Positions 8,157-16,375 of a DNA stretch of 64,000 nt are shown here, piece after piece. Source of the DNA: Candidatus Flexifilum affinis (GTDB taxonomy: Bacteria > Chloroflexota > Anaerolineae > Aggregatilineales > Phototrophicaceae); contig JADJPJ010000083.1 in NCBI GenBank assembly GCA_016713325.1, positions 14,358 through 78,357 on the forward strand, in the 5' to 3' direction. Under the pieces are notes generated by a model. That model was given only the letters and a program-made list of their open reading frames with translations. It was not told the DNA's origin and made no database searches. Made by a program: the position numbers and the translations under genes. Numbering within the stretch: the stretch's first letter is position 1; each line of letters begins with the position of its first letter.

Positions 8157-8724
8157 TCATCCCTCAAACCCCTCGCGGATCGCCAGCGTGAAGCCGGGCA
8201 GGCAGGGGGTCGCGCGGAAGTCGAACACGTCTTCCACCGTGTAGAGGCATCCTCGGTACGTCCGATGACCAGAAGGCGCAGTACGTCCTCTGGCGCGGCA
8301 GCACCAGCCACACCAGCGTAGACCCACCCCGCAGGTAGATCATCGCCTTTTTGCGCAGGTCGGCCAGGGCTTCATCAGGGCTTTGCACCTCGACGGCAAA
8401 CGCCGGCATGCCCAGGACAGCGCCGTCCGTCACCACCGGCTGATCCAGGCCGAGCCGGAATGACTAGTCTGGCAGCAGCGTGAGATGCGGATCGTCCAAC
8501 GGGCGGCAGCGGATTTCCGGCCCTCCGCGCCCCAGGCGATTCGCTTTCAGGTGCAGGTGAATGGGCGTGCTCAGGTTCTGCACAATCGTGCCATGCTCTT
8601 CGGTTGAAATTGGTTTTTCGACGATCTCCCCGGCGATGAGTTCCAGGCGGCGCTCGCGGTTCTCCGGTTCGCGGATGAACTGCTCGAATTCCTCTGCGGT
8701 GTACAGCCGATCGCGATCGGTCAT
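8157..8724 (-). pseudogene. Decayed Uma2-family (DUF820, restriction-endonuclease-like) gene
   Basis: Uma2 proteins have a PD-(D/E)XK-like fold, occur in many copies in Chloroflexota and cyanobacteria, and have no settled function. The start ATG at 8724 follows GGAGCAGGAACC. The N-terminal part reads YTAEEFEQFIREPENRERR and LELIAGEIVEKPISTEEHG, typical for the family. The frame hits TAG at 8464-8466 right after LTLLPD. The same frame then continues PAFAVEVQSPDEALADLRKK and GGSTLVWLVLPRQR, the core catalytic-region strands. Near 8250 the reading frame shifts, after which TVEDVFDFRATPCLPGFTLA and IREGFEG follow to the TGA at 8157. With one internal stop and one frameshift the gene is broken. 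A sequencing error could explain one lesion but two are less likely. Confidence 0.8.
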
Positions 8725-8803
8725 GGTTCCTGCTCCATTGCGTATCTCATCATTGTGGCGTTGATGGAGAGATGGGGTCAAGCCGAGCAGTGCCCATCAC
8801 TCC

Positions 8804-9937
8804 CTACGCCTCCCCATCTCCCAGGAAGGCGCGCAGCACGGAGATGAATTTCGCCCAGGCCGGCTCGTGTTCTGTCAGCAGGTGATTGGCGCTCTCCAGG
8901 GCCACAAACTGCGCGTTGGGGATCAGCGAGGCCAGCAGCCGGCCTTCCTCGAAGGGCACCCCGGCATCCCCGCGCGGGTGCACGACCAGCGTGGGGACTC
9001 GCACCAGCGGCGCCAGCGCCCGGATGTCCGTACGGTGCATTTCGCTCTCCAGCCGCGCCGCGTTCTCGGCAGAGGTCGATATGCGCATCTGCTCGTCGAA
9101 GGCGTGCAGTTCCTCGGTCGTCGCGTCGGGGCGAAGCTGCATGGCGAACACCTGCCGAAACGCCGGGTTATCCCGCCCCCACCCGACCCGCATCAGGTCG
9201 ATCAGCAGCTTCTCCTCGCGAATCTGCGCCTCGGTCAGGTCGCGGTGGAGCCAGCCACGCGCGTAAGCGCCATACAGCACCAGCCGGCGCACGCGTTCCG
9301 GATGTCGCACGGCATAGGCCACCGCCACCGGCCCACCCTGCGACATGGCAAACAGCGAGAACTGCCCCAGGCCGACCGCATCCACCACCATTTCCAGGTC
9401 GCGCACCCAGGCGTCAAATGACACGTCCGGGACATCCCAGTCCGACAGCCCATTGCCCCGTTCGTCGTAGCGGATCAGCGTGTGCTCCTGGCTCAGTTCA
9501 TGCAGCCAGTGCCGCCAGACCGGGCTTTCCCAGTCGTACTCCAGATGGCTCATGAATGTCGCCGTCTTGACCAGGGGCGGGCCGGTTCCGCTCACCGCGT
9601 AGGCGATGCGGGTGCCGTCGAAGCTGGTGACGAAGTGGACACGCTGCTGGGGGCGATCCGCAGCGGGTGAAGGGGGAGCCGTCGGCGTGGGGAGGGCAGC
9701 GGCGGATCGTTCCGGTTCCAGAAGACCCAGGTCTCTGGCCCGTGTGATGGCCTGAGTGCGGTTCCTGACCCCCAGCTTGCTGTAGATCTGCCGGTTGTAC
9801 CAGCGGATGGTGTTGGGGCTGAGGAAGAGGGCGGCGGCGATTTCCGGGTCGGTCAACCCGGTGGCCATCCGCTTCAGAATCTCTCTCTCGCGTTCGGTCA
9901 GTGCATCCGGCGCGGGCGCTTGCTCCTCCATGGTCAC
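8804..9937 (-). CDS. LuxR-type HTH fused to an alpha/beta hydrolase
   Basis: A 377-residue fusion. Residues about 12-72 are a LuxR/GerE helix-turn-helix (LTEREREILKRMATGLTDPE, then SPNTIRWYNRQIYSKLGVRN). A proline/alanine linker (80-97) leads to an alpha/beta hydrolase of about 270 residues, with strand VHFVTSFDGTRIAYAVSGTG, the RYDERGNGLSDW loop, nucleophile elbow FAMSQGG (Ser199), acid Asp324 in HPRGDAGVP and His352 in ESANHLL. The elbow reads A-x-S-x-G instead of G-x-S-x-G. Having the DNA-binding domain at the N-terminus of an enzyme-like domain is unusual; the hydrolase part may act as the ligand sensor or may still hydrolyse an ester or lactone. Start codons compete: GTG at 9937 and ATG at 9931. 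The divergent neighbour is a predicted thiol methyltransferase. Confidence 0.85.
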   Translation of the reverse strand: MTMEEQAPAPDALTEREREILKRMATGLTDPEIAAALFLSPNTIRWYNRQIYSKLGVRNRTQAITRARDLGLLEPERSAAALPTPTAPPSPAADRPQQRVHFVTSFDGTRIAYAVSGTGPPLVKTATFMSHLEYDWESPVWRHWLHELSQEHTLIRYDERGNGLSDWDVPDVSFDAWVRDLEMVVDAVGLGQFSLFAMSQGGPVAVAYAVRHPERVRRLVLYGAYARGWLHRDLTEAQIREEKLLIDLMRVGWGRDNPAFRQVFAMQLRPDATTEELHAFDEQMRISTSAENAARLESEMHRTDIRALAPLVRVPTLVVHPRGDAGVPFEEGRLLASLIPNAQFVALESANHLLTEHEPAWAKFISVLRAFLGDGEA

Positions 9938-10115
9938 ATCCCCAAGACTCTGTTCATCTCCCTGATCCTGGTGAGCGTCATCCTACCCGATGTTGGGCGC
10001 GCTCGCCATTCATTTTCCATCCATCGGGACCATTCAAATGCATGGAGACGGCGTCTCGCATTCTCCCTACGCTTACTCATGAGAGCACGATTTCCGAGGA
10101 TCAAGGAGTAAGGAA

Positions 10116-10907
10116 ATGTCCGATTACGTCACGCGCCAGCCGCTGCCCGCACGCTCGGCGACAGGGGCCGGAACCTTCGGAGGGGTCCTGGCCTTCCTCT
10201 ATGGCCTCGTCAGCTATGCGGTATTCCTGGTGGCTTTTCTCTACGCCATCGGCTTTGTCGGCAACTTCGTCGTGCCCAAATCCATCGACAGCGGGTTTGC
10301 GCCGCCCGCAGAGGAGGCGATCCTCGTGAACGTGCTCCTGCTGGGCGTGTTCGCCTTCCAGCACAGCATCATGGCCCGCCCGGCCTTTAAGCGCATGTGG
10401 ACCAGGCTGGTCCCGAAGTCCATCGAGCGCAGCACCTACGTGCTCTTCGCCAGCCTGGCGCTGCTCCTGCTCTACTGGCAGTGGCGTCCGCTGCCTGCGC
10501 TGGTTTGGTCGGTGGATCACCCTGCGGGGCGGGGTCTGCTGTACGGCCTGTTTTTCGTGGGCTGGGGGATCGTCTTCCTGGGCACCTTCATGATCAACCA
10601 CTTCGATCTGTTCGGGCTGCGGCAGGTCTATCTGAAGCTGCGCAGCCGCGAATACAGGGACCTGGGATTCAGGACGCCCTTCTTCTACCGCTTCCTGCGC
10701 CATCCAATCATGCTGGGTTTCATCATCGCCTTCTGGGCGGCTCCGGTGATGACCGTTGGTCACCTGCTGTTCGCGGTGGCGACCACGGCCTTCATCCTGA
10801 TCGCCATCCAGTTGGAGGAGCACGACCTGGTGGGGTACTTCGGAGACCAGTATCGCGAGTATCGACGCAAGACGCCGATGCTCATCCCGCGCCGGCCAAA
10901 ACCCTGA
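10116..10907 (+). CDS. mddA: Methanethiol S-methyltransferase-like membrane protein (MddA/NnrU type)
   Basis: A 263-residue integral membrane protein matching the MddA pattern. MddA makes dimethyl sulfide from methanethiol with S-adenosylmethionine. Visible features: first helix YAVFLVAFLYAIGFVGNF, then VVPKSIDSG, helix two ending FQHSIMARPAFKRMWTRLVP, ERSTYVLFASLALLLLYWQW, GTFMINHFDLFGLRQVYL, and a C-terminal isoprenylcysteine-methyltransferase-like core with FLRHPIMLGFIIAFWAAPVM, LEEHDLVGYFGDQYREYRRK (RHP and E-E-x-D motifs that bind the methyl donor). The start has AAGGAGTAAGGAA just upstream. Length fits the family. It is transcribed alone between a divergent LuxR-hydrolase gene and a convergent small gene. 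Substrate assignment rests on family resemblance. Confidence 0.8.
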   Translation: MSDYVTRQPLPARSATGAGTFGGVLAFLYGLVSYAVFLVAFLYAIGFVGNFVVPKSIDSGFAPPAEEAILVNVLLLGVFAFQHSIMARPAFKRMWTRLVPKSIERSTYVLFASLALLLLYWQWRPLPALVWSVDHPAGRGLLYGLFFVGWGIVFLGTFMINHFDLFGLRQVYLKLRSREYRDLGFRTPFFYRFLRHPIMLGFIIAFWAAPVMTVGHLLFAVATTAFILIAIQLEEHDLVGYFGDQYREYRRKTPMLIPRRPKP

Positions 10908-10997
10908 GGTGCGGCCGGGCTGCCTGAGCCGCTTAACGAGGTGCGGAGCGCCGACCCGATTGGCCTCGGCCCTCCTTGAGTCGCTGTTGAGTTGCGA

Positions 10998-11201
10998 TCA
11001 GCGTCCGCCGGCGTCGTCGTACTCGAACAGTCGGCTGATTTTCTCCTTCACGTCGGTAGGCATCGAACTGGCGTCGATGTTGTGCGCTCGGCGGCCGTGA
11101 ATCTGAATGTGCTCCCACAGCTCCTCGACGGTTCCTGCGGCGAACTCGCCGGGGCAGCCTTCCATCCCTTCAAGATGAGCGCAGCGATAACGAACGGCCA
11201 T
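10998..11201 (-). CDS. DUF1059-like small protein
   Basis: A 67-residue protein, starting MAVRYRCAHLEGMEGCPGEF, with AAGTVEELWEHIQIHGRRAH next. The pattern (early cysteine, second cysteine about nine residues on, then T-x-E-E-L-x-x-H-x-x-x-H) is that of the DUF1059 family of small proteins of unknown function. Cysteines 7 and 16 and the histidines could hold a metal, which is inference. ATG at 11201 follows GGAGGACCC at ideal distance, which decides the start over longer readings of the frame. A good promoter lies at 11302-11330, giving a leader of nearly 100 bases. It is convergent with the mddA-like gene. Confidence 0.75.
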   Translation of the reverse strand: MAVRYRCAHLEGMEGCPGEFAAGTVEELWEHIQIHGRRAHNIDASSMPTDVKEKISRLFEYDDAGGR

Positions 11202-11301
11202 GGGTCCTCCCGATGATCGAAAAGTCAGGTAAGGCCGCCCTGCACCTGCCGAAGCTGCAAAGGAACAGGCGGTCGGCGGCAAGGCGACTGTCGATTGCCC
11301 G

Positions 11302-11330
11302 AGTATAAGCAGTTTTGGGGTTGCTGTGAA
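11302..11330 (-). promoter_or_regulatory. Sigma70-type promoter for the DUF1059-like gene
   Basis: On the minus strand TTCACA (11325-11330) and TATACT (11302-11307) are 17 bases apart, each one mismatch from consensus. The start codon is at 11201. Confidence 0.5.
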
Positions 11331-11460
11331 GCAGGTCCGACCCGAGGCGGATTTTTCGTGCTGCCGTGACAAAACCACCGCTGCTGCAACCCGCTGCCGC
11401 CCCATCACGTAAAAGAATCCAGGGCCAGCAACAAACCCTCGCACCGGCCCAGGAAAACTC

Positions 11461-12447
11461 ATGAAAGCCGTAGTCTGCACTGCCTATGGTCCTCCGGAAG
11501 TGCTCCAGCTTCGAGATGTCGAAAAACCGACCCCGAAAGACCGTGAAGTTCTGGTCAGAATTCACGCGACCGCCGTCACCGCGAGCGACACCATCGTCCG
11601 CGGCTTTAGCCTTCCCGTCTGGCACCCAATGGGCCTCATGATGGGCCTCGTCGTCGGCTTTGGAAAACCCAGGAACCCGATCCTGGGGATGGTGCTGGCT
11701 GGCGAAGTCGAAGCGATTGGCCGAGAAACCACGCAGTTCAAACTGGGCGATCGGGTCTTCGCCTTCACCGGGACTCGCTTCGGCTGCTATGCCGAATACA
11801 CCTGCCTGCCAGAGAAGGGCCGGGCGCGCTTTCCGGGTGATGTTCCTGGTGTCATGGCGCTGATGCCATCCGGGATCTCTTACCCGGAAGCCGCGGCCGT
11901 GGTGTATGGTACAGCCCTGGCCTCCTACTTTCTGAACAAGGCCGCTGTCCAGCCCGGGGAGCGCGTGCTGATCTACGGCGCTTCGGGGGCCATTGGCACC
12001 ACGGCCTTGCAGTTGGCGAAACATCACTACGGGGCGCAGGTAACCGCCGTTTGCAGCGGCTCGAATACCGATCTGGTCCTGTCGCTCGGCGCCGACCGCG
12101 TGCTGGATTACACCACGCAGGCGTCCTTGCCCGACGGGGATCGCTACGACCTCGTCCTGGATGCCGTCGGCAAGAAGAAAACCTCTCCCCTCAAATTGGC
12201 CTGTCAGACGGCGCTCACGCCAACCGGGCGCTACCTGTCGGTCGATGAGGGCAGGCCGGCGCTGCCAGTGGAGCATCTGCTGCTGGTGCGTGACTTGATC
12301 GAGGCGGGCAAGTTCAGGGCGGTCATTGACCGCTGCTATCCACTGGAACAGATGGTCGAGGCACATCGCTATGTCGATGCGGGTCACAAGAAGGGCAATG
12401 TCGTCATCACTGTCATGGGAGACAGCGACTCAGGGAGAAACTCATGA
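11461..12447 (+). CDS. Zinc-independent MDR oxidoreductase (NAD(P)H quinone reductase-like), copy 1
   Basis: A 328-residue medium-chain dehydrogenase/reductase. It starts MKAVVCTAYGPPEVLQLRDV, the quinone-oxidoreductase signature, and has the nucleotide-binding glycine loop in VLIYGASGAIGTTALQLAKH. There is no structural zinc cysteine cluster, so it is the zinc-free branch that reduces quinones or activated enones with NADPH. The substrate is unknown. It overlaps the next gene by four bases (ATGA at 12444-12447), so the two are translationally coupled, and the two proteins are clear paralogues (start, GERVLIYGASGA/GQKVLIYGASGA, and AHxYVDAGHKKGxVVI near the end). It contains an extra insertion after EYTCLPEKG relative to the second copy. 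Confidence 0.85.
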   Translation: MKAVVCTAYGPPEVLQLRDVEKPTPKDREVLVRIHATAVTASDTIVRGFSLPVWHPMGLMMGLVVGFGKPRNPILGMVLAGEVEAIGRETTQFKLGDRVFAFTGTRFGCYAEYTCLPEKGRARFPGDVPGVMALMPSGISYPEAAAVVYGTALASYFLNKAAVQPGERVLIYGASGAIGTTALQLAKHHYGAQVTAVCSGSNTDLVLSLGADRVLDYTTQASLPDGDRYDLVLDAVGKKKTSPLKLACQTALTPTGRYLSVDEGRPALPVEHLLLVRDLIEAGKFRAVIDRCYPLEQMVEAHRYVDAGHKKGNVVITVMGDSDSGRNS

Positions 12448-13379
12448 AGGCAATCGTGTTCGAGAAGTACGGGCCACCGGAAGTGCTTCAGCTCAAGGAC
12501 ATCGATAAACCGATGCCTAAAGACGATGAGGTGATGGTCAGGGTGCAGGCGACTACGGTCACCATTGGCGATACGCGCATGCGCAGCTTCACCGTCCCAC
12601 CGGCGATGTGGCTGCCTTCCCGCATCTACCTGGGCATCTTCGGCCCCCGCCGCAAAATCCTGGGCATGGAGCTTGCCGGTGATATCGTCGCGGTCGGCGC
12701 CACGGTGACCCGATTCCGGGTGGGCGACGCCGTCTTTGCCTCGACCTTCGAAGCCAACTTCGGCGGCTATGCCGAGTACAAATGCTTTCCGGAGACCGCC
12801 GTTCTGGCCCTCAAGCCGGCCAATCTGACCTATGGCGAAGCCGCCGCCGCGGTCGGTGCAGGGATGACCGCCCTGCGCTGTCTGAGCAAAGCCAACATCC
12901 AGCCCGGCCAGAAGGTGCTGATCTACGGCGCATCCGGTGCGGTCGGGACGAACGCCGTGCAGATCGTCAGCCGCCACATCGGGGCGCAGGTGACCGGCGT
13001 GTGCAGCACCGCCAATCTGGATCTGGTGCGGTCGCTCGGCGCCGAGAAGGTGATCGACTACACGCGGGAGGATTTCACCCAGAGCGGCGAGACCTATGAT
13101 GTCGTGTTCGACGCCGTCGCCAAATTCCCGCCCGCACGCGCCAGGCTCGCGCTGAAGCCAGGCGGTGTCTACCTCAATGTGCACAAGGATTCGGATAGCG
13201 CATCGCACGGCACGCCGGTCGAGGAGCTGCTCGCGCTCAAAGCGCTGCTGGAGTCGGGGACAGTCCGGCCCGTGATTGACCGCTGTTACCCGATGGACCA
13301 GATCGTCGAAGCGCACCACTACGTCGATGCGGGTCACAAGAAGGGCAGCGTCGTCATCATGGTGGGGCAGGAAGCCTAG
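12444..13379 (+). CDS. Zinc-independent MDR oxidoreductase, copy 2
   Basis: A 311-residue paralogue of the preceding protein. It starts MKAIVFEKYGPPEVLQLKDI and carries the cofactor loop VLIYGASGAVGTNAVQIVSR and the strand VFDAVAKFPP. The ATG overlaps the stop of copy 1, and an AGGGAGAAAC ribosome-binding site sits inside that gene. The stop overlaps by four bases the stop of the convergent WYL regulator. The arrangement, two reductases next to a YafY-like regulator, suggests that the regulator controls them or senses their substrate, but nothing in the sequence proves this. NAD(P)H-dependent quinone or enone reduction is the most likely activity. Confidence 0.85.
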   Translation: MKAIVFEKYGPPEVLQLKDIDKPMPKDDEVMVRVQATTVTIGDTRMRSFTVPPAMWLPSRIYLGIFGPRRKILGMELAGDIVAVGATVTRFRVGDAVFASTFEANFGGYAEYKCFPETAVLALKPANLTYGEAAAAVGAGMTALRCLSKANIQPGQKVLIYGASGAVGTNAVQIVSRHIGAQVTGVCSTANLDLVRSLGAEKVIDYTREDFTQSGETYDVVFDAVAKFPPARARLALKPGGVYLNVHKDSDSASHGTPVEELLALKALLESGTVRPVIDRCYPMDQIVEAHHYVDAGHKKGSVVIMVGQEA

Positions 13380-14326
13380 CGCCGCGCCGTCGCGTTGAGG
13401 GTCGCCGCCAGCTTGCGCAGCGCCGTCCGCATCTGCTTCGGCTGTATCACCGTGAAGTCGATCCACAGATTGGTCAGATAACGCGCCAGCCACTCCAGGG
13501 AATTGGCGTAGCAGTGCATCAGCACCCCATTTTCGGCCTCGGTCAGGATCGCCATCTGCCTGGGGATGCGTTTGCGCGCCGTCTCCATGTCGGTGTGCAG
13601 CAGGATATCGACCGTCCACATGGCCGGGATGTGGGCGAAGGAGTTCAGCGCCCAGTCCAGCGGATCGAAGTCCGGCTCTGGCGCGTCGAATGGCTCGTCC
13701 ATCAGGCGCACTGAGACCACCCGGTCCAGCCGGAAGGTGCGGCGGTCATGGCGCAGATGGCAGTAGCACACGGCGTACCAGGCCCCTGCGTGGTAGACCA
13801 GCCCGTAGCAGTCCACCGCTCGCTCGGTGCGCGGGCTGCTGCCGCCGCCCTGGTAGACGATCCACGCCCGCCAGCGCTGGTAGGCCGCCAGGCTGAGCAG
13901 GGCGATCACCTCCCCGGCAATCGACTCGTACACCGGCAGGTCGAGCGTCAGCGCCTCCTGCACCGCTCGCACCCGGTCGCGCAGCTCGTCGGGGATCACC
14001 CGCTCGATCTTGGCCAGCGCGCTCTCCACTCCCGGCGCCGCAGCCAGCCCCAGCTTGCGCACTGCCATCAGGCCCAAGGCGATGGCCAGCGTCTCCGGGT
14101 CGTTGAACATCAGGGGCGGCATTCGGTAGCCGGGGCGCAGGCTGTAGGCGCCGTACCGGCCTTTCTCGCTGTCCACCGGGATGCCCATGTCGCGCAGGGC
14201 GGTGATGTAGCGCCGCACGCTGCGATCGTCCACTTCCAGCCGGGTCGCCAGCTCGATTCCGCTGATCGATCCGCGGGACTGCAAGAGTTCAAGAACTGTC
14301 AGAAGGCGTGTGGTCGGACTATACAT
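13376..14326 (-). CDS. WYL-domain transcriptional regulator (YafY/DeoR-like HTH)
   Basis: A 316-residue regulator. The N-terminal winged helix-turn-helix starts MYSPTTRLLTVLELLQSRGS and contains ELATRLEVDDRSVRRYITAL (about residues 25-45) and the wing GIPVDSEKGRYGAYSLRPGY. The WYL domain follows from about residue 135 (RAWIVYQGGG, then YGLVYHAGAWYAVCYCHLRH and FRLDRVVSVRL), and a C-terminal WCX-like part ends the protein. WYL domains are thought to bind nucleic-acid or nucleotide ligands. The gene is convergent with the MDR pair, sharing four bases, and divergent from the small gene at 14426. The intergenic palindrome at 14384-14393 is a possible operator. Confidence 0.9.
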   Translation of the reverse strand: MYSPTTRLLTVLELLQSRGSISGIELATRLEVDDRSVRRYITALRDMGIPVDSEKGRYGAYSLRPGYRMPPLMFNDPETLAIALGLMAVRKLGLAAAPGVESALAKIERVIPDELRDRVRAVQEALTLDLPVYESIAGEVIALLSLAAYQRWRAWIVYQGGGSSPRTERAVDCYGLVYHAGAWYAVCYCHLRHDRRTFRLDRVVSVRLMDEPFDAPEPDFDPLDWALNSFAHIPAMWTVDILLHTDMETARKRIPRQMAILTEAENGVLMHCYANSLEWLARYLTNLWIDFTVIQPKQMRTALRKLAATLNATARR

Positions 14327-14383
14327 CCCATTCCTCTGTTTCTTGCGGACTTATTCAATCAGGACAGAACTTTACCGCATTCG

Positions 14384-14393
14384 ATCGTACGAT
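14384..14393. promoter_or_regulatory. Ten-base palindrome, possible operator
   Basis: ATCGTACGAT is a perfect palindrome in the 99-base gap between the divergent WYL regulator and the 74-residue gene. A single short site, so only a hint. Confidence 0.2.
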
Positions 14394-14425
14394 AAAAGTG
14401 TCCATCGTGATCGAGGAGCCAACCC

Positions 14426-14650
14426 ATGAACGGTTATGAGACCTGGGAAATGGTCGAATTTCGCCGCCAGGAGCGGATGCGCGATGTGAAAATGCGCAAT
14501 CTGGCCCGCCTGGCCCGCCAATCCCCCTGCCCCGATCGTCCGCGACGCATCGTTCGCCTGTTGAGTGGGATCGCCCAGGCTCTGACGGCGCACAACCGAT
14601 CCACGCCTGTGCGCGAGATCATTCCGGTCACGGTCAAAGGGGAATGCTGA
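14426..14650 (+). CDS. Small basic hypothetical protein
   Basis: A 74-residue protein, rich in Arg, which starts MNGYETWEMVEFRRQERMRD and continues with basic helices (RNLARLARQSPCPDRPRRIV). No family is recognised. The ATG follows GAGGAG at 14413-14418 by a proper distance. The frame ends ahead of a strong hairpin at 14677-14731, which supports a real transcript. It is divergent from the WYL regulator, a usual place for a controlled gene. It could be a small nucleic-acid-binding or membrane-surface protein, but no claim can be made. Confidence 0.5.
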   Translation: MNGYETWEMVEFRRQERMRDVKMRNLARLARQSPCPDRPRRIVRLLSGIAQALTAHNRSTPVREIIPVTVKGEC

Positions 14651-14676
14651 GGCGTACACGCCGAATCGGAACGTGA

Positions 14677-14731
14677 ACGAAGGGCTGAGTGAAACCCGGA
14701 TCGCTCAGCGAACCGGTACTCAGCCCTTCGT
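14677..14731. terminator. Long-stem hairpin between convergent genes
   Basis: ACGAAGGGCTGAGT (14677-14690) pairs perfectly over 14 bases with ACTCAGCCCTTCGT (14718-14731), loop 27 bases, followed by CTCTTTCCC. It lies between a plus gene ending at 14650 and a minus gene ending at 14803, so it may terminate transcription from both sides. Confidence 0.6.
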
Positions 14732-14802
14732 CTCTTTCCCTTATGCCTGGTTTCCCTTTACTCTCAAAGGCTCAGGAGGCAAGGCATAAGGACCACAAAC
14801 CA

Positions 14803-15834
14803 CTACTTCAGCGTCTCGCCGGCGCTCCGGTCAAATCGGAAGGTGATCTCCTGAAAGTTTTCGCGGAGTTCCGGCGGACTGTCCGTCGTCGGAATCACGA
14901 AACCGCCGCTTTCCTCGACCGCCCCGAAGCCCACGCGCAGCTTCATTTCTCCGTCACGGATGCGCAGCCCGAGCAGTCTGCTCTGGAACCGGTTGACCAG
15001 ATCGTTAAGCATTTCCACCACTTTGTCGGCGGGCAGCAGCACGGTCTTGCCCTCGGTCTGGAGCTGCTTGGTGGCGAGGTCCAACTGAGTTTGAAGCATG
15101 CCACGCTCGTTCTGCAGCGCTTCAATCTGCGGCGCCAGCTCAGCGCGAACGCGAGCTTCGGTCTCTATCTTCACTGTTTCGACGCGGGCGTTGGCTTCCT
15201 CCGCGGCATCCTGCATCAGCTTCATATCGCCCGTCAGGCTGGCCAACTGCGCGCCCAGCACGCGGTTCTCCTCAATGAGTTTTCCAATCTGCTCGTCGTC
15301 GTCGGCCTGAGCGATGCGCAGCGCCTCTTCGGTCTCTGCCAGCGCCTTCTCCAGAGCCGCGATGCGCTCCTGGCTTTCCTTGAGGCGTGTTTCGATCTGC
15401 TGCTGCAAGTTGGCGAGCTGTTCGAGGGCACTGCGCAGCGCGGTCTCTCCGGCGGCCACCTGTTCCTGCAGGGTCTTGACCTCGGCTTCCAGCGCGGCGA
15501 TCCGCTCGTTGGCTGCACTGATCTCGTTGCTAAGCGCGATGATCCGGTCGGCCGCGGCGCGAACATAGAGCGCGAGCGTGCGTTTTCGGGGTCGCGTCAG
15601 ATAGCCGCCCTCGACCAGCTCTTCGAAGATTTCGAGCGCTTTGATGATCTCCTGCTGCTGGGACTCTTCCTCGACCCGGCCCGTCTCCAGGGTCGTTTCC
15701 GCTTCCGACAGGCGCCGCTGTAACTCGTCGCGTTCCGTGATCAGTGCCTGCGTCGAATCGCGCATCGCCTTCAAATCCGCTTCGAGGGCTTGCAGACGGC
15801 GTATGTTGCGAGGATTTGGTTCTTTCTCAGACAC
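14803..15834 (-). CDS. Coiled-coil protein with C-terminal beta region, last gene of an unknown operon
   Basis: A 343-residue protein. Residues about 10-65 and 95-255 are strong coiled coil (RRLQALEADLKAMRDSTQAL, then NERIAALEAEVKTLQEQVAA), interrupted by a non-coil segment EIFEELVEGGYLTRPRKRTL near residues 68-87. The C-terminal part after about residue 265 is different: LNDLVNRFQSRLLGLRIRDG, then EMKLRVGFG, ESGGFVIPT and ENFQEITFRFDR, a beta-rich domain. There is no signal peptide or membrane segment. It is the last of five minus-strand genes (17844 down to 14803) with gaps of 4 to 61 bases, and it may be the stalk or scaffold of a complex formed with the other products. I do not recognise the family. 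Confidence 0.75.
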   Translation of the reverse strand: MSEKEPNPRNIRRLQALEADLKAMRDSTQALITERDELQRRLSEAETTLETGRVEEESQQQEIIKALEIFEELVEGGYLTRPRKRTLALYVRAAADRIIALSNEISAANERIAALEAEVKTLQEQVAAGETALRSALEQLANLQQQIETRLKESQERIAALEKALAETEEALRIAQADDDEQIGKLIEENRVLGAQLASLTGDMKLMQDAAEEANARVETVKIETEARVRAELAPQIEALQNERGMLQTQLDLATKQLQTEGKTVLLPADKVVEMLNDLVNRFQSRLLGLRIRDGEMKLRVGFGAVEESGGFVIPTTDSPPELRENFQEITFRFDRSAGETLK

Positions 15835-15849
15835 CCTGGACCTCCTTCG

Positions 15850-16371
15850 CTATCCGCGCCCCGCGGGGTTATCATCCGGCAAGATTTCCTCACGCACGAG
15901 CCGTCCTTTTGCGTCCCGCGCGGTGACCATCCAGCGTCTGGTTTGCTGCACGAAGGTGGCTTCGAACTTCAGTTCGCCCAGGATATTTTGCAGGCGGGTG
16001 ACATCCTCGCGATCGCGAATCTCCGCGATCACGTCCGCCGACTTTCGCACTGGCCTGCCGGCGGACGCGCCTGGGGCGGTCTCTGCCGCCGCCGCCACAA
16101 AGCTGATGCGCAGGGTCGAGATTCCGGCGACATTCAGATTGGCCTGCACAAGATCCTGCGAAGAGAGCGGTTGCACCGCCAGCTTACCGGTGGCATCGGC
16201 TTTGAGCGCCACCTTGGCTTCGACCTCGGCGCTGGCGATGACCATGTCCGCCTGGAGGTTGATTTCCGATCCAAGCGCTTCCTGCGCGCTCGCCAGCGAA
16301 CGGCCCGCGCCTTCCAGGAAGGACTGAAGGTCAACGCCAGCATCACTACCCAGAGATCCGGTCGCTGCCAT
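15850..16371 (-). CDS. Hypothetical protein of the unknown operon, helix plus beta-sheet type
   Basis: A 173-residue acidic, soluble protein. A predicted helix (DLQSFLEGAGRSLASAQEAL, about residues 14-33) is followed by alternating strands (INLQADMVIASAEVEAKVAL, ISTLRISFVAAAAE) and a C-terminal segment DVTRLQNILGELKFEATFVQ ending in MVTARDAKGRLVREEIL. The S-L-A-S-A-Q-E-A-L helix corresponds to the A-D-A-Q-x-x-L-D helix of the two upstream paralogues, and the strand order looks similar, so it is probably a distant member of the same fold. The stop is 15 bases before the start of the coiled-coil gene, and its own start is four bases after the stop of the gene upstream. Function unknown. Confidence 0.65.
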   Translation of the reverse strand: MAATGSLGSDAGVDLQSFLEGAGRSLASAQEALGSEINLQADMVIASAEVEAKVALKADATGKLAVQPLSSQDLVQANLNVAGISTLRISFVAAAAETAPGASAGRPVRKSADVIAEIRDREDVTRLQNILGELKFEATFVQQTRRWMVTARDAKGRLVREEILPDDNPAGRG

Positions 16372-16375
16372 CGGC

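Noticed and set aside
10045..10057. GAGAC-GGC-GTCTC palindrome upstream of the mddA-like gene
   Set aside because: Five-base arms only, no second copy, so not strong enough to call an operator.
14689..15723. Plus-strand frame opposite the coiled-coil gene
   Set aside because: The minus strand encodes an unmistakable heptad-repeat protein; the plus frame is its shadow.
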